A stretch of DNA of 59,618 nucleotides from Candidatus Poribacteria bacterium (GTDB lineage Bacteria > Poribacteria > WGA-4E > WGA-3G), in contig JAPPFM010000034.1 in assembly GCA_028821605.1 (NCBI GenBank), positions 1-59,618 of the forward strand. The letters are read 5' to 3'. Position numbers and translations under genes: made by a program. The notes under the pieces are model-generated. The model ran no database searches. It was not told the origin of the DNA and was given only the letters and a program-made list of their open reading frames with translations. Positions 8,383 through 15,907 of the stretch are shown piece after piece. Numbering within the stretch: position 1 is the first letter of the stretch; every line of letters begins with the position of its first letter.

Positions 8383-9855
8383 ATGGATACACATACCTCT
8401 CCAAACATTGTCTTTATCATGGCAGACGATATGGGATACGGCGATGTCGGCTGTTATAACCCCGATTCAAAGATTCCCACCCCGAATATGGATAAACTCG
8501 CAGAGGAAGGCATTCGCTTCACCGATGCACACTCCCCCTCCGCGGTCTGCACACCGACACGATACGGGGTCTTAACGGGACGCTACTGCTGGCGAAGTCG
8601 CCTCAAACACGGCGTGCTTTACGGATATGAGCCTCCCCTTATTGAACCTGAACGCTTGACAGTGCCCGGACTGCTGAAGGACGTGGGCTACAATACCGCA
8701 TGCGTCGGTAAATGGCATTTAGGTCTCGGATTTTCGACGGTACCGGGATACGATTTCGATTTCAATGCACCGCTGCCGTGGCAGAACGCAGGACGTGAGT
8801 TGGAGGAACATATTGATTTCACCGCACCATTGACCGGTGGTCCAGTAGATATTGGTTTCGACTATTTTTACGGAAATTCCGGTTGCCCAACCTGCCAACC
8901 GCCTTATGGCTTCATTGAGAACGATACGTTTGTCGAGGTCCCAAGCGTCTATCATGAGGTGCCGGAGTTCACGAGCCGTCCGGGAATGATGACCCCAGGG
9001 TGGGAGCACAAAGACGCAGATCCCCTCATCGCGCAGAAGGCGGTTGAATATATTGAAGGACAAGCCGATGCGGACGCGCCTTTCTTCCTCTACCTGACCC
9101 CCTCAGCACCGCATGAACCTTGCACAGAGGCAGTTGTGCCAGACTTCGCACGCGGCAAGAGCAGTGCCGGTCCTCGCGGGGATTTGGTGTGGCTTGTCGA
9201 TTGGATGGTAGGCGAAGTAATGGATGCTTTAGAACGCACCGGCAAAGCTGATGAGACACTCATCTTCGTCACGAGCGATAACGGCGCGCTGCCCGGCGAC
9301 CGAATCCAAGCAGACAATAGCCCGATGCCATACCATCTCTACGACCACAAGTCGTGTGGTGACTGGCGTGGCTACAAGGCACATATCTGGGAAGGTGGAC
9401 ACCGCGAACCATTAATTGTACGTTGGCCCGGCATCATCGCACCGAATACCGAAACCGACGCGCTAACCTGTCTCACGGATCTGATGGCGACGTGCGCCGC
9501 TATTGTCAGCACCGAAGTCCCTGACGATGCAGGACAGGACAGTTGTAATATCTTACCCGCGTTGTTAGGTCAAAAGACAAAGAATCCTTTGCGAGAGGCT
9601 ATCGTGCATCACTCCAGCACGGGCGTTTTTTCTATACGACACGGTGAATGGAAATTGATTTTGGGGACGCAAGGTTCAGGGGGCTGGCCCCCACCTCGTG
9701 ATGGGGGTCCCAAACCGGATGTTCCGGGACAACTGTATCAAATCTATGAGGATCCGGGCGAAACGAACAATGTATGGGAAACGCATCCAGAGATCGTGGG
9801 ATGCCTGACAACGTTGCTGGAAAGGTTTAAGCGGGAGGGACACAGCCAGATGTGA
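8383..9855 (+). CDS. Sulfatase, formylglycine (Cys) type
   Basis: A 490-aa sulfatase of the alkaline-phosphatase superfamily. It opens with NIVFIMADDMGYGD, whose paired aspartates bind the catalytic Ca2+. The activation motif is C56-T-P-T-R60, so a formylglycine-generating enzyme is required. Further family motifs are GKWHLG (about 111-116) and FVTSDNGA (about 290-297), with the second-metal Asp-Asn. No signal peptide is visible, which would place it in the cytoplasm unless a non-classical route is used. AGGA lies about 7 bp upstream of the ATG. It follows the RDD-PspA array on the same strand by 39 bp, which may be coincidental. Substrate unknown; sulfated polysaccharides or small sulfate esters are possible. 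Confidence 0.92.
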   Translation: MDTHTSPNIVFIMADDMGYGDVGCYNPDSKIPTPNMDKLAEEGIRFTDAHSPSAVCTPTRYGVLTGRYCWRSRLKHGVLYGYEPPLIEPERLTVPGLLKDVGYNTACVGKWHLGLGFSTVPGYDFDFNAPLPWQNAGRELEEHIDFTAPLTGGPVDIGFDYFYGNSGCPTCQPPYGFIENDTFVEVPSVYHEVPEFTSRPGMMTPGWEHKDADPLIAQKAVEYIEGQADADAPFFLYLTPSAPHEPCTEAVVPDFARGKSSAGPRGDLVWLVDWMVGEVMDALERTGKADETLIFVTSDNGALPGDRIQADNSPMPYHLYDHKSCGDWRGYKAHIWEGGHREPLIVRWPGIIAPNTETDALTCLTDLMATCAAIVSTEVPDDAGQDSCNILPALLGQKTKNPLREAIVHHSSTGVFSIRHGEWKLILGTQGSGGWPPPRDGGPKPDVPGQLYQIYEDPGETNNVWETHPEIVGCLTTLLERFKREGHSQM

Positions 9856-10099
9856 GAAAACTATACATCGTTGCCTTAAAGGGGAGAATACGTACACGTG
9901 TGCGGTCTTCAGTGATAGTAGGGAACGCCCCCTTTCTATTAGTCCTTCAAGTTTGACTTTAAGGGTAGATTCGTAGTCGTGCGATTTATCGCACGTCCGA
10001 AGGAAACCAGCAACGGACAATAAATAGTTTCCCTACTACAAACGGGACCCCTCATAAACTCAACCTTGAAGGGCTACTGGAGACTTCCGTTATGAATGT
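9856..10099. other. Intergenic region with a dispersed palindrome
   Basis: No gene is seen in this region of about 240 bp between the converging sulfatase and small-protein genes. It contains the palindrome CGTGCGAT-TT-ATCGCACG (9978-9995) within a longer string, GTAGTCGTGCGATT, that is repeated at 59103-59124. Confidence 0.5.
9973..9995. repeat. Dispersed palindromic repeat, GTAGTCGTGCGAT family, copy 1
   Basis: A perfect 8-bp stem, CGTGCGAT/ATCGCACG, with a 2-nt centre. The same string with one or two changes occurs at 59103-59124 in another intergenic region. It is probably a small REP-like or MITE-like element. Confidence 0.6.
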
Positions 10100-10330
10100 T
10101 TATGAAGGAGGGTTTCCGCCATACTTCTGGATTGCGTCCGTGTTATGGATCGTCTGAATGAATCCATTCGCATCCTGATCCCAGAACGCAGCCGCATTTG
10201 ACTTAATACCACAATGAACATCTAACACCTTCCCAGACACAAAAAAGACCTTGACGGTGTGCGGTGAGACCCGTTCGACAACCTCAATATAATCGGTCTC
10301 TATGAGTACATTGCCAAGACGTAATTTCAT
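10100..10330 (-). CDS. Small conserved-looking protein of unknown function
   Basis: A 76-aa protein beginning MKLRLGNVLIETDYIEVVE. The ATG at 10330 is chosen because GGAGA lies about 8 bp upstream; an in-frame ATG at 10372 has no ribosome site. The sequence alternates short beta-like stretches (VLIETDYIEVVE, TVKVFFVSGKVLDVHC) with a C-terminal helix (WDQDANGFIQTIHNTDAI). This looks like a small compact domain without membrane segment or signal. The family was not recognised and no functional assignment is made. The neighbours, a sulfatase and a decayed surface-protein gene, give no clue. Confidence 0.55.
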   Translation of the reverse strand: MKLRLGNVLIETDYIEVVERVSPHTVKVFFVSGKVLDVHCGIKSNAAAFWDQDANGFIQTIHNTDAIQKYGGNPPS

Positions 10331-10372
10331 AAATGTTCTCTCCGAATAAAGGGAACCCTTTTTATCGCACAC

Positions 10373-10580
10373 CTACGGGGTACAGGGAAATCTATGTTTA
10401 AACATCCGAAACTTATTAGGTGGCAACTTGGGTTATATTAAGCCAATTTTGATAATTATCAAGTTAAATAGTAGTAAAGTCTGTATCTGACTGTTAAATT
10501 ATACGATATTTTCAGGGAAAAAGCAATTATGTCCATAAAATTGCTAATTTTCTTTGGAAAATATATGATACTTCAGAATT
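10373..10580. other. AT-rich intergenic stretch
   Basis: About 200 bp of AT-rich sequence upstream of the small protein gene and downstream of the decayed LRR/Big1 gene. No ORF, RNA or repeat was recognised. Confidence 0.4.
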
Positions 10581-11675
10581 TTACCCAGACTTTAATCTGT
10601 GGTTTTCACATCTGCCCACTTCCAAAGCAACTTGCCAGTAGCAGACAGATGTCCCCGCAAAACTGATCTGACTACTCCCCGCTTCAGTAGTTACCATCGC
10701 CTCAGAATAGCCTGGCGTGCCGAGACTGGTTTCAGGTGAGGCATCTGGGTCATACCCCAACCCCGCTTGATAGGTGCTCCCTGTGGCGGGTTCAGAAAAT
10801 ATTATTGTGAGGTTAAAGTCACCGGTGGGTGGCGTTTCGGGGTAGTCTTCAAACGTTACATGCAGTCCAGCAGGGATCGGTGCCTCGCGGTCTGCTGTTG
10901 CCGTGAAACTTATCCGGAGTTCTGGATGCGTTGGTCCATTGGTGTGTTGTGGCTGGAACAACGGTTTCCGCTGTGTGCACATCCCCGTGACCGCCAAGTG
11001 TAATGCTGACCCGTGTCAATCCATCGTTCCTTGTAACAGTATTCCTCACAGTTTCGGTGCCATCGGGTGCTGTAATCCTCCATGTGACAGGCACCCCCTG
11101 AATTTCCTGTTCACCGCGTACCCGTTGAGGAAATTCGTAGATGCTCTCACCACAAATGTGTGTCTTGTCCCAGGTCTCCCTAAGTGATTTTCCGCAGATT
11201 CGCCCTCAAACCCAAACATGAAGGACGAATACCGGGTATCCGTAATACCAGCCGTTATGAGGGCTGGAATATCTGTGTAGAGAGAGGCGTAGTCGAGGTT
11301 ATAGTTCCACTTCAGATCAATTATCGTTGTGACTTTTCCTGCCTGCTGGAGCCCTATCAAAGGCGTAATATCCGTCAACAACCAGCCTCTCTGAGTGCCA
11401 GTTCTACCGGAGTGCGTCAGGAGACGCAGATCCAGATTCCGCAACGCAGCCCCTGCCGGTAAATCATCTAACACCGATAGATCTGAGATTGGAGTCCCTA
11501 AAAGACTTAGGTCGGTCAGCATTGATAAAGTGGGTAGAACCTCTGATAGCGTCTCGTGAGTGATGTCGGTAGCATTCAGTGCTAACGCTTTTGTTAGTTT
11601 CGCCAGGTCTGATATATCCGTCAATGGATGTGAAATATTTATTCGATAGGTCTTCCGAAAATAGGGGCGAATCAC
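10581..11675 (-). pseudogene. Decayed LRR plus Big1-type surface-protein gene
   Basis: Three minus-strand reading frames are pieces of one gene. The 5' piece (11675 down to about 11150) encodes leucine-rich-repeat-like units such as LSMLTDLSLLGTPISDLSVL and ends near GTRHTFVV. The frame then shifts to one reading EIQGVPVTWRITAPDGTET and VSITLGGHGDVHTAETVV, a bacterial Ig-like Big1 pattern. It shifts again near 10920 to PELRISFTATADREAP and a C-terminal beta-rich part ending at 10581. At least two frameshifts are therefore needed. The N-terminus is also missing: no signal peptide or ribosome site lies upstream of 11675. Intact members would be secreted adhesion-like proteins. Reading the pieces as separate genes would be wrong. 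Confidence 0.7.
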
Positions 11676-12002
11676 AAAAAGTTTTATTGGGATATTTGTA
11701 TGTTTTTATTTAGATTTTAAAAATATGTCTTCACATAACTTGTGCTTAAACCCTAATGGCTATTGACTTTATGTCAATTTAAAATTTGACTAAAAATGAG
11801 ATTTTTGATAATATACAACATTAATTTATGTGAAAATATGAAGTTTGTGAACACCTCATAACGGGTATTTTTCAGCGTGAGTTTTCTACAGAATTTTTTA
11901 GACCCTATCCGCATCTGGCATTTTATATTCAACTCACGGGATAAGAAAGTCATTCATTAAGGTCAGGGATTTCCATTACTGTGAAGTCGCGTCTTATACT
12001 GT
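11676..12002. other. AT-rich intergenic region with a promoter-like site
   Basis: No gene seen. It holds the small inverted repeat ATTGAC-TTTAT-GTCAAT (about 11762-11778) just upstream of a promoter-like pair. The promoter faces the repeats and the large primase-like gene. Confidence 0.4.
11786..11814 (+). promoter_or_regulatory. Sigma70-like promoter facing the primase-like gene
   Basis: TTGACT (11786-11791) and TAATAT (11809-11814) have 17-bp spacing. The inverted repeat ATTGAC/GTCAAT overlaps the upstream side and could be an operator. The next gene starts about 415 bp away, so the assignment is uncertain. Confidence 0.4.
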
Positions 12003-12099
12003 CACAGACTAACAGTCTATGCTACAAAGATGCCACAGACTAACAGCCTATGCTACAAAGAGCCACAGGAAACCAACGGTCTCCTATGCTACAAAGATG
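12003..12099. repeat. Three imperfect tandem repeats (about 31-36 bp)
   Basis: Units begin with CACAGACTAACAG (12003 and 12034) or the diverged CACAGGAAACCAACG (12064), and all contain CTATGCTACAAAGA. They abut directly, without spacers, so this is not a CRISPR array. Function unknown. Confidence 0.7.
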
Positions 12100-12114
12100 G
12101 CAATTTAGGTTACT

Positions 12115-12208
12115 TAGGACTTAGGCAATTTCTCTACGGAGTCTTACGTATCATATGCAGCTGGCGAGGTTTGAAACCTCGCCAGCGAGGGGGTTTGCGT
12201 AAGTCCTA
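12115..12208. mobile_element. 94-bp MITE-like element with terminal inverted repeats
   Basis: The left end TAGGACTTAGGCAA and the right end (read on the minus strand) TAGGACTTACGCAA form imperfect terminal inverted repeats with TA at both tips. This is the TA-target pattern of IS630/Tc1-mariner-related MITEs. Inside lies a perfect 12-bp palindrome, CTGGCGAGGTTT-G-AAACCTCGCCAG (12161-12185). A matching end, AATAGGACTTACGCAAA, occurs at 24474-24490. The element ends 22 bp before the start codon of the primase-like gene. Confidence 0.55.
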
Positions 12209-12229
12209 TTACTGTAAGGAAGTGTGTCG

Positions 12230-15200
12230 ATGACAACCAATATCTTGCAAGATATAATTGCACGCTGCCACCGCCGGCACGAGAAACCACTCAAGCAAAA
12301 GAAGACGACCTCAACACCTCGGCTTTACAAGGGGCTTCCATACCATTTCACAGCCTATTGTGCGCACAGATACCCTGTGCTGCTTCAAGACTTGGAGGCA
12401 GCAGACATTTCCTTTATGCCGATTGGGCAAGCCCCTGGAACCGACCGTCCGCCGCGTCATTTTGGAGGGGAACGGTTCTTGAAACGCCAACAAGCGACAA
12501 ACTGGGATGCCATCCGATGGCACAAGTCATGGGGGATTCAAGTGTATACGGGTATGCCCTCTGTGCGTGATGGCGCACCATGGCATGATATCGACTTTAA
12601 ATATGAAGCTATCTGTGCTGCACCTGATGTCATCCTTGCTTGTGTTCAAGCCCTGGTTGATGCCGTTGTGAATCCGTTATTGACGATGTCAAAGTCTGGT
12701 GGGCTCCGCTTTTCTTGCAGAATACCGGGGTACCTGCACCCGAACACCGAGCAGGCACGGTTGTATGTTTATAAACAGACCGCGACAGCAGAGAATCCAC
12801 ACCCCCACGACGCGTATCTTGAAATTTCCGGTGAGGAGGGATACAATTGCTGGGATGCGCGCTATGAAATTCTGCTTGGAAATCTGTTAGATCCGCCTGT
12901 AATTTCCAAAGAGATTTTCTTTGCCCCGATTGATGCACTTCGCGCTGCACTGCCCGAACCTGTTTTGCAAAACGTACAACACAAGGAGAATATTCCCGAC
13001 GCGCTATACTCTCTCGGATCGGGCAAACTTGACCTCGCTAAAGAGGCGTTTTTTAAGCGCGGGTTTTCTTATGTTAGACAAGAGGATGGATTTCACTATT
13101 GGAACCGGCGAGATAATGAGATTGACAACACAGAGATATCGTTATGGGAGAGTGAAGGTGGTGTGTGGGTTTGTGCATCTACGTCTGATACTGGGCTACC
13201 TACGGAGGCAACGCTCCTAACAGACGTTTGGAACGATACCGGCATTCTGCCGCCGATTCCTAAGACGGGGCTACCTATAGATACTAAGGTACTTGCCATT
13301 CGGGAAGGAGAATTTAGTCCATTGGCAATAAAACGTCCTTCTCCAGTGTTAGGGAAGTCGAGCACCATCGAAAAGATTGATGAACCACGAGAAGAAATTA
13401 GCGTTCAGGTGCAGCGTGCTTTTGATAGGAACGTGCGCGTTCTTGGATTTATGCCGCAGATAGCCTCAGAGAAAAACCGTGAAGTAGAATCCCTTCTGCG
13501 GAATCGTGAGGCAATCTGTTTAGGCGTGCTAAATGCTGCGCATGCTGCAGAAGCAGAACGGTTTTTTCAAAAGCGAGGTGTAGGATCGGTTGCCCGGTGG
13601 CGGGATCGGACGTATCTATGGGATCAGGTAAAAGATATTCCCATTGATGTACGCATGGCAACACCTTTTCACCGTGGAAATGTCTGCGAGGATGCTCAGC
13701 GGTGCGAAGCACTTGAGAAAAAGGGTGGGAATCCGAGTGAAATTATCTGTCCGCAGTGCCGCGTCTATACAGCGTGTAGGGAGCGCGGCTATCTATCGCA
13801 ATCCTCGGCATTACAAACGACCAAAGTACAAATAATAGAAGAGTTTCGGCTATTTTTAGACCCACACTATGAAAAAATAGTGGAACAGTTTCTTGAAGCG
13901 CGCGATGGAACACATCCACTTTGTATCGTTGATGTCACGAGAGAGAATCAACTGTTTCTTAAATGCAGACTGTCAAGAACCACATTGGAGGAGTGGGTTG
14001 TCAATTGGAAAGGCAGTGCCTTAGGAAACTTTGCGCTGGCCCTCCTGAATGCAGTGGAAATCAGAGACAAATACCATGCGAACTCCATCAAACGCCTTCG
14101 AACGGTCATACGGACGTTTGAATGGTTGGCAGAAGAAATTATCCAACAAATGTGCACCGTCAATATACAGGGCAGAGTGGTCGCACGAGGTGCTATTGAT
14201 CCAGAGACCGGACAAGAATTAGCACGTTTTACAATCGAGTTTGAGCGAGGGATTTTTGCTTATATTCCTTTGAACGCTGTGGCTGCGGACAGACTGGCGG
14301 CAGAAGGGTTGCCCTTCTTTCGACTCGACGCTTTTGTGCCTAACGAAGAGATGAGAATTTTGATGCCAATAGCGGACGCTGTCGAATTGGGTATCTTGGA
14401 TACGGCGACTGTTGAAAACATTCAGAAGTTTCCAACGGTTTGCGGGCATCCAAATTGGACGTTTTGGCATCAACTCAAGCGTTTCTTTGCACATTACACG
14501 CGGGACGCTGATGCCCCGATGCAATGGGAGGACGAAGTATTACAGTTCTGGGTGCCGCCGGTACTTCATCCGAGTGTCAGACACCTTTTGATCACCGCTC
14601 CAGCTCTCTACGGCGAGCATCTCCGTCGGACGTTTTTAGATGAAGAAACTGAGATCCTTCCTACCGAACCGATGGCATGGGTTCCTGGAAACCGAATTTT
14701 TCAGATTCGCACCGGTATCTATCCACGGAAAACAATTTTAGACATCAGTAACACTTGGGACAGTCTCGGGATGTCTGAAACGGGGCAGCACATTTTTTCA
14801 AGGATCCAATCTGAAATTGAAAGGGATCCAAATATTAAGCATGGGATTATAACCCATGTTCACGCAATTGAACAGTTGAAGGATATAGTGGAGAATGAGA
14901 ACGTCTGTTTCTTAACGAGTTTTCGAGTGGTGGACGGATTAGAAACTGCTTTTCAAGAGGCGCAGGTCATCTGGATAGTTGGCATGCCGGAAATGGGACC
15001 ACGTGCTGTTTTGGAGCGCACTCAGATCCTGTTTGGAAACGACGAGGAACCTCTTTCTTATGAAATGGAACCAGAACTCTACCGTTACAAAGACGAGCGC
15101 GTCCAGAGCGTTTATGAAAAAGAGGTCGTCCGTATATTCACAGAGATTATAGAACTGGCTCAGCTGAACCGTTTGGCAAACAAGAAAGTTATGTTGATTA

Positions 15201-15619
15201 CGGGGTTCCGAATTCCTGAGATCACCGATAGACCCGAAACGCTCCTTTTTGACTTGGAAGATTTGGATGTCGCCGATGGGTTAGACAAACTGGCGGAAGT
15301 GATAACGATACGTCAAGGATTTGAGGCGGAACGCGACAATCTGACGGTTGAATCCAGCAGAAAAGAGGTAGAACGGATTTTGGGATGTTCCCAAAGGCAG
15401 GCGAACCGAGTGTTGCAAAGGATGAGAGGTGGGAGGCCACGTGTCACTTTCCGCGAGCAAATTCTCGCACTTCTCGCCGATGGCGAGAAAAAAACGCCGG
15501 AATTCGCGGCAGCGATTCAAGGACACCCAAAAGCAGTAAATACAGAACTCACGCGCCTTGTGGGGCTCGGTGAAATTGTAAAGGTTCGACGAGGTGTATA
15601 TAGACTTCCAAAGCCTTAG
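12230..15619 (+). CDS. Large protein with primase-polymerase-like N-terminus, Cys cluster and C-terminal winged helix
   Basis: A 1129-aa protein. The ATG at 12230 is preferred over GTG 12224 because AAGGAAG lies 7 bp upstream. Residues about 60-215 resemble archaeo-eukaryotic primase/PrimPol domains: a D-x-D metal motif (WHDIDFK, D120/D122), SKSGGLR (154-160) at the position of the family's SGGxH, and LEISGEEGY with E198 as third acidic residue. The usual His is Arg160. A cluster of six cysteines (CEDAQRC ... CPQC ... AC, about 485-520) could bind zinc or Fe-S. The middle and C-terminal part (about 780-1000) looks like a degenerate helicase, with no Walker A GxxxxGK[ST] visible. The last 65 residues look like a winged helix (KTPEFAAAIQGHPKAVNTEL). 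It could be a replication protein of an integrated element. Function inferred; no partner gene is adjacent. Confidence 0.65.
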   Translation: MTTNILQDIIARCHRRHEKPLKQKKTTSTPRLYKGLPYHFTAYCAHRYPVLLQDLEAADISFMPIGQAPGTDRPPRHFGGERFLKRQQATNWDAIRWHKSWGIQVYTGMPSVRDGAPWHDIDFKYEAICAAPDVILACVQALVDAVVNPLLTMSKSGGLRFSCRIPGYLHPNTEQARLYVYKQTATAENPHPHDAYLEISGEEGYNCWDARYEILLGNLLDPPVISKEIFFAPIDALRAALPEPVLQNVQHKENIPDALYSLGSGKLDLAKEAFFKRGFSYVRQEDGFHYWNRRDNEIDNTEISLWESEGGVWVCASTSDTGLPTEATLLTDVWNDTGILPPIPKTGLPIDTKVLAIREGEFSPLAIKRPSPVLGKSSTIEKIDEPREEISVQVQRAFDRNVRVLGFMPQIASEKNREVESLLRNREAICLGVLNAAHAAEAERFFQKRGVGSVARWRDRTYLWDQVKDIPIDVRMATPFHRGNVCEDAQRCEALEKKGGNPSEIICPQCRVYTACRERGYLSQSSALQTTKVQIIEEFRLFLDPHYEKIVEQFLEARDGTHPLCIVDVTRENQLFLKCRLSRTTLEEWVVNWKGSALGNFALALLNAVEIRDKYHANSIKRLRTVIRTFEWLAEEIIQQMCTVNIQGRVVARGAIDPETGQELARFTIEFERGIFAYIPLNAVAADRLAAEGLPFFRLDAFVPNEEMRILMPIADAVELGILDTATVENIQKFPTVCGHPNWTFWHQLKRFFAHYTRDADAPMQWEDEVLQFWVPPVLHPSVRHLLITAPALYGEHLRRTFLDEETEILPTEPMAWVPGNRIFQIRTGIYPRKTILDISNTWDSLGMSETGQHIFSRIQSEIERDPNIKHGIITHVHAIEQLKDIVENENVCFLTSFRVVDGLETAFQEAQVIWIVGMPEMGPRAVLERTQILFGNDEEPLSYEMEPELYRYKDERVQSVYEKEVVRIFTEIIELAQLNRLANKKVMLITGFRIPEITDRPETLLFDLEDLDVADGLDKLAEVITIRQGFEAERDNLTVESSRKEVERILGCSQRQANRVLQRMRGGRPRVTFREQILALLADGEKKTPEFAAAIQGHPKAVNTELTRLVGLGEIVKVRRGVYRLPKP

Positions 15620-15694
15620 AAAGGAAGCGTTCAGCATTAGCATCCAATTCTCGTTTGCTGAGTCTACACTTCTTTTTATAGTAAGCCCACAATT

Positions 15695-15744
15695 ACCGAG
15701 AGTTCGGTGTGAAAGCTCCATCCTTTAGGTTGGGGATGAAACAC
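15695..15744 (+). mobile_element. Solo IS605-type right-end remnant
   Basis: The stretch GAAAGCTCCATCCTTTAGG followed by TTGGGGATGAAACAC closely parallels the right end of the TnpB element at 17140-17173 (GAAGCCCCTGCCTTTAGG then CAGTGGGTGGTATCAC). A small hairpin, ACCGA-GAGT-TCGGT (15695-15708), precedes it, as in omega-RNA 3' regions. No transposase gene belongs to it, so it is a remnant or decoy end. Confidence 0.5.
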
Positions 15745-15780
15745 CGCCTTTGTGAAAAGGGCCAAAACGCCATTTTTTAG

Positions 15781-15809
15781 TTAACATTCCGCCCGAAATG
15801 TGGTATAAT
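15781..15809 (+). promoter_or_regulatory. Strong sigma70-like promoter upstream of tnpB
   Basis: TTAACA (15781-15786) and a perfect TATAAT (15804-15809) are separated by 17 bp. Transcription would start near 15815, just before the structured leader. Confidence 0.6.
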
Positions 15810-15813
15810 TGAT

Positions 15814-15895
15814 ACTATCACACTGGCAGACAGTTTCAGCAGAATCGCAAGGTTCTGTGTCTGCCTACCCACTGAAACGGGGTTAAAGGTGTGAT
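15814..15895 (+). ncRNA. Structured left end / leader RNA of the TnpB element
   Basis: Nested and crossing complementary segments are visible. ATCACAC (15817-15823) pairs with GTGTGAT (15889-15895). Inside, GGCAGACA (15825-15832) pairs with TGTCTGCC (15858-15865), CAGAA (15840-15844) with TTCTG (15853-15857), and GTTTCAG (15833-15839) with CTGAAAC (15872-15878). The last pair crosses the second, so a pseudoknot or a two-state switch is possible. TTGAT, a known target motif for IS605-type elements, lies directly before (15809-15813). The segment may therefore be the element's left-end imperfect palindrome, the mRNA leader, or both. Confidence 0.45.
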
Positions 15896-15907
15896 GTGTG
15901 ATATACC

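Noticed and set aside
10581-11094. Two separate small genes (frames 10581-10997 and 10849-11094, minus strand)
   Set aside because: Their sequences join into one Big1-type domain when the frames are shifted, so they are parts of one pseudogene.
12003-12099. Possible CRISPR array
   Set aside because: Only three imperfect units that abut directly, with no spacers and no cas genes.
12230-15619. Complete primase-helicase of a plasmid or phage
   Set aside because: No Walker A motif and no adjacent integrase, capsid, partition or conjugation genes. The mobile-element reading remains a hypothesis only.
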